Made by a program: the position numbers and the translations under genes. This document shows, in pieces, positions 47,837-55,546 of a DNA stretch of 64,000 nt. Under the pieces are notes generated by a model. It was given only the letters and a program-made list of their open reading frames with translations. It made no database searches and was not told the DNA's origin. The stretch covers positions 1 through 64,000 of the IMG/VR virus record IMGVR_UViG_3300037475_000122. One strand, given 5' to 3'. Each line of letters begins with the position of its first letter. The stretch's first letter is position 1. The stretch comes from a virus.

Positions 47837-48136
47837 TCAGTTTTGGTTTTCGAGAGTGTCCCACGGCGCGAGCGGCACCGACGTCCACGCGTCCGGCTTG
47901 CAGGAGGACGGCGAGCCCTCGCAATAGAATTCCCAGATGAGCCCGGCGACGAACCGGCCTAGGCAAACCCGCGTCGGGTGCCCGGCGCGCGGCTTGAAGG
48001 CCAGCAGAATCGGCTTCGTCGTCTGTGCGTCGCTGTGCCATTGAGGCAGCAAGGCGATTGTCTCCGCGTTCATCCACTCGACCGACTGGACGACTTGGGG
48101 AACTTCTTTGATTGGATTTTTGGCAGTTGGTTTCAT
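47837..48136 (-). CDS. unrecognised protein, 99 residues
   Basis: Contains VQSVEWMNAETIALLPQWHSDAQTTKPILLAFKPRAG followed by GRFVAGLIWEFYCEGSPSSC and PDAWTSVPLAPW. The Trp-rich, beta-like C-terminal half resembles small phage proteins with an xxxWxxxPxxPW ending, of unknown role. ATG 48136 gives four-base overlap with the gene before it. Confidence 0.45.
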   Translation of the reverse strand: MKPTAKNPIKEVPQVVQSVEWMNAETIALLPQWHSDAQTTKPILLAFKPRAGHPTRVCLGRFVAGLIWEFYCEGSPSSCKPDAWTSVPLAPWDTLENQN

Positions 48137-48402
48137 TCGAGTTGTTTTTTCAGAGTTGTGATGCAATGCTCCCGGGCGAGCGCGAGCGGCTGAGAGTCCC
48201 CGGCGGCTTCGAGACGAGAGGCCCGGGCGATGACTATCATGCAGTCCACGATTGCGGCGCAATTCGCGGTGTGCCGCTTGTCGTGCCGGGTGCAGGGGCC
48301 GCACATCTCGCGGACCATGTCGGGCGGGACTAACACGCCATCCCGAGAGGCCAGCGGCGCTCCGCACTTGCACCACTTATTGTAAACGTCGCCCTCAATC
48401 AC
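48133..48402 (-). CDS. small Cys/His-rich protein, 89 residues
   Basis: GTG start at 48402 chosen for the GTGA overlap with the protease gene. WCKCGAPLASRDG, MCGPCTRHDKRHTANC and a later Cys form likely zinc-binding knuckles. The last 40 residues are a helix (DCMIVIARASRLEAAGDSQPLALAREHCITTLKKQ). Function unknown. Confidence 0.45.
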   Translation of the reverse strand: MIEGDVYNKWCKCGAPLASRDGVLVPPDMVREMCGPCTRHDKRHTANCAAIVDCMIVIARASRLEAAGDSQPLALAREHCITTLKKQLE

Positions 48403-49019
48403 TCTCCGTCCTCCGGGATTTCGGCCGCTGGCAGGTCCGACTTCATCGGGCCGTGCCCGGGGCCGGGGCAAATCGGCTGGCCGACGTCGAGCCATTTTTG
48501 GGTCAGGCGCACGAGGAATCCGCACGTCTCGCATTCACACTTCCGCATGCGCGTCGTCTGCGGCTTCGGGTCCTTCGGGCACGGGAGAATTTTCGAGTGC
48601 GGGAACGGCCCGAGGGCTTCGGAGATTCCCTTGAATCGGACGATGAGGTCTTCGCCCGCGCTCGTCGAAGTCATCTTGCCTTCGAGCCCGAGTTTCTTTG
48701 CCACCTTGGCAAATTGCGGGCCATGCTTGGCGTCGGGACCGGCGGCGACGTGGCAGACTTCATGCACGAGGGTTGCCAGCACTCCCATCGGCGCGACGAC
48801 GTCGTCGAGCAGCGGCGAGATGAAAAGCTGCGGCTTGCCATCGGCGGCAGTCGAGCCGAACCAGCACTGACCGATGACCAACTTTTTCGGACTCAGCGCG
48901 CCCTTCGACGGCCAGCCGACACTGACGCGAATTTCCGGGATGGTGAATCCGTGCCCAAGGAAAATCGGTCGGAGGTTTTGAACGGCGGCGTCGAGCCACG
49001 CTTCACGATTCAGAGCCAT
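48399..49019 (-). CDS. SprT-like zinc metalloprotease
   Basis: 206 residues. The active site LATLVHEVCHVAAG (about 89-102) has the HExxH motif on a helix, followed by HGPQFAKVAKKLGL, the third ligand and typical SprT helix. A C-terminal zinc ribbon (KCECETCGFLVR, then CPGPGHG) is also normal for the family. SprT-like proteases act on DNA-protein crosslinks or on replication proteins. ATG 49019 is used because residues before it do not fit the fold. Confidence 0.8.
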   Translation of the reverse strand: MALNREAWLDAAVQNLRPIFLGHGFTIPEIRVSVGWPSKGALSPKKLVIGQCWFGSTAADGKPQLFISPLLDDVVAPMGVLATLVHEVCHVAAGPDAKHGPQFAKVAKKLGLEGKMTSTSAGEDLIVRFKGISEALGPFPHSKILPCPKDPKPQTTRMRKCECETCGFLVRLTQKWLDVGQPICPGPGHGPMKSDLPAAEIPEDGE

Positions 49020-49546
49020 ACACCCTCCGCGATGAGTTGGGCGCGCTGCTCGTTCACGATTTTGATAGCGTGTGTCAGGTCCCGGGCAACCGGGTAAAAT
49101 CGCCAAACGCCGGTCGGGGCCTGCTTGTGGGGGTAGCTATCGCGGACCCATGTCAGGATAGGTTCCGGCGCGGAAGAATTTCCGGAATAGTCCACGACCT
49201 CGGATTTCAGGGTGTTGCCGTTCCGGTCCATTTCGACGACGAAGCGCCGATAGTTGTTGGGGAGGTCGTATCGGTTGTCCACAATCCACTCTTGGACGTG
49301 CCAATCGCTTTCGGCGGCATCGCGCGCGGCGGCGAACGTGGAGAAAACTCCAACGACGTGGCAGTCGGAATACTCGCCTTGCTGAGCCGTGTAAAGAGTC
49401 AACGGGGCACTCTCGGCTTCGGCGATGGCGGCGACGGCCATATCGCGCACGGTTTTGGGGTCGATGGGTCCGCCCAGATTCAACCCCTCCGGCCCGCCCG
49501 TCATGTCGAGCAGGGCCTTGCAAGCTGCTAGTAAGTTTTTATTCAT
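49010..49546 (-). CDS. unrecognised protein, 178 residues
   Basis: The N-terminal helix carries a Gly-rich loop (CKALLDMTGGPEGLNLGGPIDPKTVRDMAVAAIAEA). The middle is beta-rich (TLYTAQQGEYSDCHVVGVFSTFAAARDAAES), and a Trp-rich C-terminal segment follows. No family recognised. It has its own promoter right after a terminator, so it is independently controlled from the gene upstream. Confidence 0.5.
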   Translation of the reverse strand: MNKNLLAACKALLDMTGGPEGLNLGGPIDPKTVRDMAVAAIAEAESAPLTLYTAQQGEYSDCHVVGVFSTFAAARDAAESDWHVQEWIVDNRYDLPNNYRRFVVEMDRNGNTLKSEVVDYSGNSSAPEPILTWVRDSYPHKQAPTGVWRFYPVARDLTHAIKIVNEQRAQLIAEGVWL

Positions 49547-49550
49547 GAGT

Positions 49551-49579
49551 CACTGTGCCACACTTTCGCTCGTTGTCAA
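49551..49579 (-). promoter_or_regulatory. promoter, TTGACA-N16/17-CACAGT or ACAGTG, leaderless for gene ending 49010
   Basis: On the - strand: TTGACA at 49579-49574. The best -10 is CACAGT (16-base spacer, five bases to ATG) or ACAGTG (17-base spacer, four bases). It lies directly after the terminator of gene 49637. Confidence 0.5.
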
Positions 49580-49582
49580 ATT

Positions 49583-49620
49583 AAAAGAAAACCGGCCCGC
49601 GCGTCCCTTCGCGAGCCGGT
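49583..49620 (-). terminator. rho-independent terminator after gene 49637
   Basis: Read on the - strand: ACCGGC and GCCGGT (plus-strand 49615-49620 and 49591-49596) close a stem with an inner CGCG pairing, followed by TTTTC and TTTT. It separates two - strand units. Confidence 0.7.
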
Positions 49621-49636
49621 GCGGTGCGACCGAATT

Positions 49637-50530
49637 CTAGTCGCCCGAGGAGAGGACGCGCTGCACGAACTCGATGAACGCGGGCGTGTTGCGAGCGCCG
49701 GGGGTGAGCACGGGGACGTGCGCGCTGTTGCCGCCGTCGAACGGCTTCAGCTTCGTGGTCAGATTCCACGAGAAGGACGGGTAACCGCCCGCCTTGAGGT
49801 GACCCTGCTTGCGGGCCGTGTAGATGATTTTCGCCCCGCCCGTGTAGGCGGTTTTCTTCATCGACCAGAGGGCCAGCGAGTAGTATTTTCCCTCGCACTC
49901 ATGGGAAAAAACGAGGTGGTCTTCGTCCTGAACGTGTTCGGGCTTCTGCACGAGGAAAAGGCCCGTGGCAAGCCGCTGATACAGCTTGAGTCCGCGCGAT
50001 TTCGCTTCGGCATAGTCGAGCGTGCCGCCAGCGGCGACAACCTCGGCTTCCGATTTGAACACCTTGGCGGGTTCGCCGAACTTCACGTCCTCGACGTATT
50101 TTTTCTTCCGAAACCCGATGACGGTGAGGTTGAGGGGCTTCGTCCCGGCAACGCTCTTCAGCGGGTTCGCCGGAACATGAACCACGAGGGACTGGTTCAG
50201 GGTGATTTCGCCGGGGTTGAAGACCTTGGACAAGTCTCCGATTCCCTGCACGATGTTCAGCGCGGGGAGGATGATGTCCTCGAAGCTGATGTCTTCGTCG
50301 TCGTAGCCGCCTGCGGTGCTACGCGCGACCTCGCCGGGAGGCGGGACCACGGCAACGGCCGTTGACGGTGCGGCAGCGGGGGCCGAGGGAATCGCCGCAA
50401 CGGGGGTTGCGTCAATGACCGTCGGGGCCGGTGCGTTTGCCGCCGGAGTGGCGGTGTTCTGGCTCACGACTTCGACGTCCACGGCGGGAGTCGGGGTTGC
50501 GGTGCCAAAACTGATGCGGTTGCTACTCAT
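49637..50530 (-). CDS. unrecognised early protein with disordered N-terminus, 297 residues
   Basis: The first 80 residues are Ala/Pro/Val/Thr-rich and disordered (APAPTVIDATPVAAIPSAPAAAP). The rest is a folded alpha/beta domain: ISFEDIILPALNIVQGIGDLSKVFNPGEITLNQSL, NLTVIGFRKKKYVEDV, HVQDEDHLVFSHECEGKYYSLALWSMKKTAY. It stands beside a recombination-type nuclease gene, so a DNA-binding or recombination role is possible. It has an A/C-rich leader and a terminator of its own. Confidence 0.5.
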   Translation of the reverse strand: MSSNRISFGTATPTPAVDVEVVSQNTATPAANAPAPTVIDATPVAAIPSAPAAAPSTAVAVVPPPGEVARSTAGGYDDEDISFEDIILPALNIVQGIGDLSKVFNPGEITLNQSLVVHVPANPLKSVAGTKPLNLTVIGFRKKKYVEDVKFGEPAKVFKSEAEVVAAGGTLDYAEAKSRGLKLYQRLATGLFLVQKPEHVQDEDHLVFSHECEGKYYSLALWSMKKTAYTGGAKIIYTARKQGHLKAGGYPSFSWNLTTKLKPFDGGNSAHVPVLTPGARNTPAFIEFVQRVLSSGD

Positions 50531-50565
50531 TTTTTCTTCTTTCTGTTTTTGGTTTTTGGTGTTGC

Positions 50566-51759
50566 TCAGGAGTCAGCGGTTTTGCTGTCATCCTGTTTCC
50601 GGGCCTGTCGGAGGAACGAATAAGGCGTCCCCTCTTCGACCGCACCCAATGCGAGAGCGGCCAGCCCGAAATCTTTTTCAATCGCGGTCTTCTGTCCGCG
50701 CGGTGCTTCAGTGGCGATGAGCTTTTCCAGCTTGCCGATGTCCACCTTGTAAAGCAAGTCAACTTTGTCCCGGTTGGCCTCGGACAGATAGCTCTTGGCG
50801 AGGTCCCCGAGGGCGCGGGCGTTCACGACGGAGCGTTTCGACTGCGTCACGAGCGTGTAACCGTCCGGGATGAATTCCGGATGTTCGATTGTCTTCGCGG
50901 TCGCTTGCCGCTTGTAAGCCTCGGCCCACGTCTTGACGATGTCGGCCAGAGCGATGCCCAACTTGACTTGCGCTGGGTCGGAGACGAGGGACGGCGTAAT
51001 CTCCGCCGGGACTTCGAGCGGCGCGTATTTCCGGCCGACGGCGATGACCTTAGCGGCGACCGCCGGGCAGCGGGCAATGTGAGCGCAGAACCGGCAGGAC
51101 GAGGAGTTCGCCGACGCCATGGAAAAATCGTCCTTGGCGAGCGTGGCGGCTTCGGCCCGGCGGACAATGGTCGTTATCCGGGTTATCATCCAATTGAACT
51201 CGTCACGTTTAAACGTGTGCTCCGAGACGAAGTCCGCATGCGGCATGATGAAGCCAACTTTGATTTCCTGCAACTTCGGAAAACGCTTTAGGATTCCGAG
51301 CGCGTAGGAAATGCCCTGAACGTTGTTCACAGCTTCCTCGACCGCGTTGTTCCCGAACTTCCAGTCGAGAATTTCGGCGCGCAGTTCGTCGGCGCTGACG
51401 AGCCCAAAGTCGAGATAGCCCGCTGTCGTCCCTTTGAATCTGGTTCCGTCGGGCGCGGTGACAAACTCGTCGTCGATGGGCAAGTATTGCTCCTTGAGGA
51501 CCGTGCATCCGGGGTTGGCCTTGATGCGTTCCTCGCACAGCATGATGCAATCCGTCACCGCCATTGCACGGTAGTCCGGGAGGTCCAAATCGTCAATCCC
51601 TGAATCGACCGCGTCGTGCTGCTTCGTGCCGGTGATTGCCATCTCATGCACGTCGCCGTCGCGCTGCGCGAACTTCGGGCAGGCTTCGCGACACTGCAAC
51701 GAGGAGGGCGAGTAAGGGTGATGGACCCGCGTTTCGGATGTTGGTTTTTCGTCGTTCAT
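50566..51759 (-). CDS. PD-(D/E)XK nuclease with Cys cluster (DUF2800/Cas4-like)
   Basis: 397 residues. YSPSSLQCREACPKFAQ near the N-terminus and SSCRFCAHIARCP in the middle supply cysteines for an iron-sulfur or zinc site. GYLDFGLVSADELRAEILDWKFG carries the catalytic Asp and D-x-K residues, followed by NNVQGISYALGI. This order is characteristic of DUF2800-type phage nucleases, related to Cas4 and AddB ends. It probably resects DNA in recombination. Start ATG 51759 overlaps gene 51756. Confidence 0.75.
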   Translation of the reverse strand: MNDEKPTSETRVHHPYSPSSLQCREACPKFAQRDGDVHEMAITGTKQHDAVDSGIDDLDLPDYRAMAVTDCIMLCEERIKANPGCTVLKEQYLPIDDEFVTAPDGTRFKGTTAGYLDFGLVSADELRAEILDWKFGNNAVEEAVNNVQGISYALGILKRFPKLQEIKVGFIMPHADFVSEHTFKRDEFNWMITRITTIVRRAEAATLAKDDFSMASANSSSCRFCAHIARCPAVAAKVIAVGRKYAPLEVPAEITPSLVSDPAQVKLGIALADIVKTWAEAYKRQATAKTIEHPEFIPDGYTLVTQSKRSVVNARALGDLAKSYLSEANRDKVDLLYKVDIGKLEKLIATEAPRGQKTAIEKDFGLAALALGAVEEGTPYSFLRQARKQDDSKTADS

Positions 51760-51983
51760 TTGAGTGAAGAGTCTCGGCCGACAATTTGTTCCCAGACGTG
51801 GGCCAACCACGAAAGAATCGCGGAGACCCGGGTGAAGTAGAACGGCCCCCAGACCGGGTGAAATCCTAGAATCTTGTGCGAGACCACGCGCCAAGCCGTC
51901 GAGCGTTGCGTGTCGCAATTCCAGTTGTCACACCGTTCGAGAGTGAACAAGAGCAAGTTGGTTCGGTGATAGTTTGAGTTCAT
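51756..51983 (-). CDS. small Trp-rich protein, 75 residues
   Basis: A short soluble start (NSNYHRTNLLLFTLERCDNWNCDTQRS), then a hydrophobic, Trp-containing segment (HKILGFHPVWGPFYFTRVSAILSWLAHVWEQIVG) that could be a membrane-associated amphipathic helix. No family recognised. Four-base overlap with the nuclease gene. Confidence 0.45.
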   Translation of the reverse strand: MNSNYHRTNLLLFTLERCDNWNCDTQRSTAWRVVSHKILGFHPVWGPFYFTRVSAILSWLAHVWEQIVGRDSSLK

Positions 51984-52183
51984 TCGCGTATCAAATCATT
52001 AGTTGGCGTCGGCGGGACGGGCGATAGTAGCCGGGCGTAATGCCAGTGTGTATGCGCGCTCCAATGTCTCCCGGGCGGATGGAAAGTCGGATGCCACGAG
52101 TGGCCGGGACCTTTACAGTAAACGTCCCCCTCCTGAATTTCCTCGCCCTCAACTAAGAGGCGATGGCCGGGCGGAGGAATCAT
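51980..52183 (-). CDS. small unrecognised protein, 67 residues
   Basis: Contains the recurring small-phage-protein pattern PPPGHRLLVEGEEIQEGDVYCKG, seen in proteins that begin with one beta hairpin, then a His/Trp-rich part (HSWHPTFHPPGRHWSAHTHWHY). Many His residues suggest metal binding. Function unknown. Overlaps its neighbours by ATGA on both sides. Confidence 0.45.
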   Translation of the reverse strand: MIPPPGHRLLVEGEEIQEGDVYCKGPGHSWHPTFHPPGRHWSAHTHWHYARLLSPVPPTPTNDLIRE

Positions 52184-52413
52184 GCCGGGACAATGCAGCG
52201 GATGCAGGTGTTGTTCCGGTCGCGGCCGAAGAGGAATCCCCGGCGGACGGATTCAGCCGTATTGCCAACGGCAATGACGACTTGGACGGGTCCGGGGCGA
52301 CTCTCGCGTTTCTCCCAGCCGCCGACATTGCCTTTGTTGGCAACCGGGACGGAGGAGTAAGTTTGGAAGGCGATTTTGAAGGGCTGGTTGTTTTTGTGTT
52401 TTCGGATTTTCAT
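52180..52413 (-). CDS. small unrecognised protein, 77 residues
   Basis: Basic start (KIRKHKNNQPFKIAFQTYSSV), Gly/Trp middle (NKGNVGGWEKRESRPGPVQVVIAVGN) and Cys-containing end (RDRNNTCIRCIVPA). Beta-like pattern. ATG 52413 follows the leader TAAAAACCAAAAA. Function unknown. Confidence 0.45.
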   Translation of the reverse strand: MKIRKHKNNQPFKIAFQTYSSVPVANKGNVGGWEKRESRPGPVQVVIAVGNTAESVRRGFLFGRDRNNTCIRCIVPA

Positions 52414-52423
52414 TTTTTGGTTT

Positions 52424-52609
52424 TTAATAACTGATAACAAATTGGAAATCTGGATTGACCCTCGGCTCGTTCCATGTCCGACTTCCCGGATAGGCGCTCC
52501 CAAGTGGCGCTGGTCCCGTTTTGCACCCGGCCCAGATTATACGGCAAAGTTGTAGCCGTGTTCGTGCGTCCGGCAAACGACGCCCTCGGGAGTTACCCGA
52601 AGAAGTCAT
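52424..52609 (-). CDS. doubtful small gene, 61 residues
   Basis: The frame starts at ATG 52609, overlapping the stop of the 48-residue gene (ATGA), and runs to the A/C-rich leader of gene 52180. It is Arg/Ser/Gly/Pro-rich without clear hydrophobic pattern. Support comes from overlap only. A competing frame continues in phase from the 48-residue gene past its TGA for another 17 codons with better codon use. Confidence 0.25.
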   Translation of the reverse strand: MTSSGNSRGRRLPDARTRLQLCRIIWAGCKTGPAPLGSAYPGSRTWNEPRVNPDFQFVISY

Positions 52610-52752
52610 TTCGGTTTGTAACCGTGGTCGATGGCATTCAGCAAACGCTGTTGCGCTTTCGCCTTGTCCTTCGTGGTGCATTTTGCGTGCGTCCCGTTCG
52701 GGGTCTTGACGCTGTAGCACCCGGATTTTTTCTTTGTCACTTTCGCTGGCAT
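52606..52752 (-). CDS. 48-residue phage micro-protein (KTPxGT-KAKAQQRLLNA type)
   Basis: MPAKVTKKKSGCYSVKTPNG, then a basic segment with TTKDKAKAQQRLLNAIDHG. This pattern (beta hairpin plus helix with Lys/Ala/Gln) is one I recognise as widespread in small uncharacterised phage proteins. The start is ATG 52752. Function unknown. A leaky-looking TGA-C stop is followed by an open continuation of the same frame. Confidence 0.55.
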   Translation of the reverse strand: MPAKVTKKKSGCYSVKTPNGTHAKCTTKDKAKAQQRLLNAIDHGYKPK

Positions 52753-52759
52753 AGTCGTC

Positions 52760-54244
52760 TTATATCACGTTCGCATCTGACCCCGTATCTGTCAAGGGTA
52801 AATTTCCAAGAGGGCAAATGTCGCCATCGTTTAATAAGTCGTAACGGTCAAGCTTGCCCTCAAGTGCATCCCGCATAGGCTCTTCGATTGTTCCGGCGCA
52901 CAAAATGATGTCGTATTGCACGGGCGATTTTCCACCAGAGCGCGGCAGGCGTCCGAAAATTTGTCGGGTCTCCCGGGCAGAATTTCCGAGGTTTACTTCA
53001 CCGCTCCGAGGAAAATTGCCGTGTCGGTCGTGAAGACTAATCGCCACTCCCCCGGCCGCAGCCGACGCCACAATCACGCGCTCGCTGTCCGCGCCAAACG
53101 CTTCGATGTTCATCCGGCGCTCCTTCTCCGGCTGCGCGCCGATAATCATGCAGGACGTCCCGAGGCGTCTGCAAAGTTCCTTGACGCTGGCCCGGTAGTT
53201 CAGGAACACCGCCACACTCCGCCCGGCCGCAATCAAATCTTTCGTGCGCTGCTCGAACACCGGCAGCTTCAGCATCTCCAACTCCTGCTTAGCGCGGAGG
53301 AGATTTTCAAGCGCCGTATCGCCGCCCTTCTCGCGGTCCTCGTGAATGATGGCGATGAGGTCCGCCATCTCGCGATAGAGCGCGTCCATCCGGGCCGGGT
53401 CAGTGATGTTGTAAAGCTGCGCGCGGATGGTGCATTTCGGAAACTTGTCCCCGAGGTCCGCAATCCTCACGCGTGCGCCCCGGGAGGGGAACAGGTCCGC
53501 GTGAAGCTGCGACATTATCTTTTTGCCTTCCTCTTTCGACGCCACGTAATGAAAGCCACGGAAAGGGAGTTTCTTGCAGCCCCGAGACATTGCCCAAGGA
53601 TAAAAACCACGAGGGCCGATAAGCTCATGGAGACCAAGAACGAAACCCAGAGCGCGCATCCCGAGAGGTGAATCGCAACCAGTAGCCGAGAGCATAAGAG
53701 TCGGAATTTTTTGGCGCTTCGCTGCAATGAGCATATCAGCTTGCAACGAGTCGAGTCCTCCGCAACGGTGAACCTCATCGACGACGAGGAGTTTGATTCC
53801 GGGGTGCCAATTAAATCTGCCATACTTGTGCTCTCGTTTTAAAACTTTGACGCAGTGAATGCCGCCGTGATGGTGCGGACAATAGAACGGCTTGGCCGGG
53901 TCAATCTCGCACTGGCATTGCGTGCATTGCAAAAACGTCGGCATGACCTTCGGCGGCGGGTTGTCCCACTGCCCGAACGGCGTGTTGCCCAGCCGAATCA
54001 GGTCGAGCGACTGAACGTCCGGGTCGATTCCGAGGTGCTTTGCCATCCACTGCCAGTCAGAGACGGAGACCGCCGGGACGACGCACAGCGTAGGCACGCC
54101 AAGCTCCCGGATAACGGCGCACGCGTGGGCAGTCTTCCCGACACCCATGTCCGAGGCATCAAACGACGCGCCATGCAGACGGAGAGCCTTAAGGTGGGCT
54201 TCAACGGCCGGGGGCTGGTGGTCTAATAATCCAGTTACGTTCAC
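52760..54244 (-). CDS. superfamily 2 helicase with zinc insertion
   Basis: 494 residues. Motif I DMGVGKTAH (GVGKT at 34-38), a Cys/His zinc insertion (LQCTQCQCEIDP, then FYCPHHHGGIHC, about 105-131), motif II VVDEVHR (156-159 as DEVH), motif III LSATG, and a C-terminal RecA-like domain with motif V/VI (VIVASAAAGGVAISLHD, RQIFGRLPRSGGKSP). The DEVH box and motif VI with one Arg pair match SNF2/restriction-type helicases. It unwinds or remodels DNA during replication or recombination. Confidence 0.82.
   Translation of the reverse strand: MNVTGLLDHQPPAVEAHLKALRLHGASFDASDMGVGKTAHACAVIRELGVPTLCVVPAVSVSDWQWMAKHLGIDPDVQSLDLIRLGNTPFGQWDNPPPKVMPTFLQCTQCQCEIDPAKPFYCPHHHGGIHCVKVLKREHKYGRFNWHPGIKLLVVDEVHRCGGLDSLQADMLIAAKRQKIPTLMLSATGCDSPLGMRALGFVLGLHELIGPRGFYPWAMSRGCKKLPFRGFHYVASKEEGKKIMSQLHADLFPSRGARVRIADLGDKFPKCTIRAQLYNITDPARMDALYREMADLIAIIHEDREKGGDTALENLLRAKQELEMLKLPVFEQRTKDLIAAGRSVAVFLNYRASVKELCRRLGTSCMIIGAQPEKERRMNIEAFGADSERVIVASAAAGGVAISLHDRHGNFPRSGEVNLGNSARETRQIFGRLPRSGGKSPVQYDIILCAGTIEEPMRDALEGKLDRYDLLNDGDICPLGNLPLTDTGSDANVI
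52767..52795 (-). promoter_or_regulatory. possible promoter before the 48-residue gene, TTGACA-N17-GAACGT
   Basis: On the - strand: TTGACA at 52795-52790. The base group at -10 distance is GAACGT (52772-52767), which is poor. A better-looking GATATA lies too far (23-base spacer). The -35 overlaps the end of the helicase gene. Confidence 0.35.
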
Positions 54245-54560
54245 TTTGCCAATCGACTTCGAGAAAAGATTTATCGAACTTCGGCGGATAGATGCACTGC
54301 TCGCGGGCCTGCTTCAGCTTCCGACGTTTCCACTTGAGCCGCTGCTTCCGGGTCCAGAGCCGATACGACCGGGGCTCCGAGTAAAAAATCATGAACGAGG
54401 CGTCATACGGGGCCTCGACCCAGAGCGGATTGGGCGTGACTCCGGCGTCAAGCTTCGCGTTTGCACTCGGGGCAGTAAGGGCGGTCGTCAGGTCCTCCGC
54501 CTTCAACAAGCCCGCAACCGCAATACGTGCAATAGGAAATCCCCTCGGCAGTCTCAGCAT
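54201..54560 (-). CDS. basic unrecognised protein, start uncertain
   Basis: The last 80 residues look coding: PNPLWVEAPYDASFMIFYSEPRSYRLWTRKQRLKWKRRKLKQAREQ and onward, very basic and probably nucleic-acid binding. ATG 54560 fits the overlap with the previous stop, but the first 38 codons lie over a zinc-ribbon frame that reads better in another phase (54448-54630). The true start may be further in, at a codon that is not ATG, GTG or TTG. Overlaps the helicase start by about 40 bases. Confidence 0.4.
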   Translation of the reverse strand: MLRLPRGFPIARIAVAGLLKAEDLTTALTAPSANAKLDAGVTPNPLWVEAPYDASFMIFYSEPRSYRLWTRKQRLKWKRRKLKQAREQCIYPPKFDKSFLEVDWQSERNWIIRPPAPGR

Positions 54561-54630
54561 TTTGGTCCGGGGATAGCGCAAGCTTCGCGAGCCGCGCCAA
54601 CGCGCTCTTGCAAATGTTTAAGGGTGACAT
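54448..54630 (-). CDS. small zinc-ribbon protein overlapping two other genes
   Basis: ISYCTYCGCGLVEGGGPDD followed by YCPECKREA has the CxxC-x(17)-CxxC spacing of a zinc ribbon, which is strong evidence for this frame. The only standard starts are ATG 54630 or an internal TTG, both inside the preceding gene. Either a long overlap or a non-standard start is used. Function unknown. Confidence 0.4.
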   Translation of the reverse strand: MSPLNICKSALARLAKLALSPDQNAETAEGISYCTYCGCGLVEGGGPDDRPYCPECKREA

Positions 54631-54796
54631 AAGGAGAATGAAAAGACGGATGGTCTTGGTGAACTCTCAGCCCGTCGAGCATGACGGACAAAAATTTGTC
54701 GATGCGTTTGTCGCTCTCGACTTTCACGCGCGCCAGTGCCAACGCCTCGGCATTTTTCAGCGCGTTGAATTCTTCTTCGGTCAGGATGATTTGCAT
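54554..54796 (-). CDS. unrecognised protein, 80 residues
   Basis: A helical protein: TEEEFNALKNAEALALARVKVESDKRIDKFLSVMLDGLRVHQDHPSFHS. The opening MQIILTEEEF is common for small phage helix-rich proteins. No domain can be named. Starts one base after gene 54798 ends. Confidence 0.5.
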   Translation of the reverse strand: MQIILTEEEFNALKNAEALALARVKVESDKRIDKFLSVMLDGLRVHQDHPSFHSPYVTLKHLQERVGAAREACAIPGPKC

Positions 54797-54797
54797 T

Positions 54798-54992
54798 TTA
54801 TTCGATGGAAACGTGGTCCGGATATTGTTCGGCGACGGTCTTGCAGTCCTTCGAGAACGCGCCGACGTAAATCGGTTTGCGCTCGACGATAACCAGCGCG
54901 TGCCCGCGCGCGACGGACTCAAGGCATTCCGGCTTCGGCTTGTCGTATCCGCACTCGGCCAGCCGTTCGAGAAGTCGTCCCAAGGTTACCAT
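54798..54992 (-). CDS. unrecognised protein, 64 residues
   Basis: An N-terminal helix (VTLGRLLERLAECGYD) and a beta-like part (RGHALVIVERKPIYVGAFSKDCKTVAEQYPDHV). The ATG at 54992 overlaps the end of gene 54986. Looks like a tiny alpha/beta domain. Function unknown. Confidence 0.45.
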   Translation of the reverse strand: MVTLGRLLERLAECGYDKPKPECLESVARGHALVIVERKPIYVGAFSKDCKTVAEQYPDHVSIE

Positions 54993-55546
54993 ACGATTTT
55001 GTAACAGCGAATTGAGTCTTCGAGTTTTGCTTCCTGACACTTCACACGATAGCCGAATCTCGGTTCGACATACCACCAGACCCCGTTCGCGTCGCACAAT
55101 AGACCGAGCGCGTGGTGCCCGGCAAATCCGAGCCGCCCATCGAAGGAGTTTTCTTCGACCTCCGCGTAGCAGACAAAGACGGCGATGGGCAGTTCCTTGC
55201 TAACGTTCTCGACCGCCCAACGATGGCAGAGCACCCGCCACTCCCACGCCATGTCGTCGCAGTCCCACGCCTCAGCGAGATACGTGCGGTGAAGCTTGGG
55301 CCGAACCGCGAGGTCCATCTCGTGAAGTTGAAGGTGCGACGGAAAAAAGTAAATGTTGTCCGTCGGCCGGTCAGGCGCGTGATTGGGCGCGCCGGTCGAA
55401 TAGTAGGCGTCGAACGCGGTGAACAGCGCCACGCTAACCGCACGCTGCGAGACAAACTTCACCCGGGGGTCCGGCAGTTGCACGCGAGTGACGCACCCGC
55501 AGAGGGCGAGAAGCAGAGCGAGAATCAGGGCGGGGATTGGTTTCAT
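54986..55546 (-). CDS. lipoprotein with transglutaminase-like cysteine protease motif
   Basis: 186 residues. Signal MKPIPALILALLLALCGC with the lipid-accepting Cys at 16 or 18. AWDCDDMAWEW (about 93-103) contains a Cys in a DCDD context. FAGHHALGLLCDANGVWWYVEPRFG (about 141-165) contains a His followed by Asp and the Trp-Tyr-x-Glu-Pro motif. The Cys-His-acid order and the EP motif are those of bacterial transglutaminase-like cysteine peptidases (BTLCP) and related phage proteins. It acts outside the cytoplasm; target unknown. Overlaps the DPBB gene. Confidence 0.55.
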   Translation of the reverse strand: MKPIPALILALLLALCGCVTRVQLPDPRVKFVSQRAVSVALFTAFDAYYSTGAPNHAPDRPTDNIYFFPSHLQLHEMDLAVRPKLHRTYLAEAWDCDDMAWEWRVLCHRWAVENVSKELPIAVFVCYAEVEENSFDGRLGFAGHHALGLLCDANGVWWYVEPRFGYRVKCQEAKLEDSIRCYKIVW

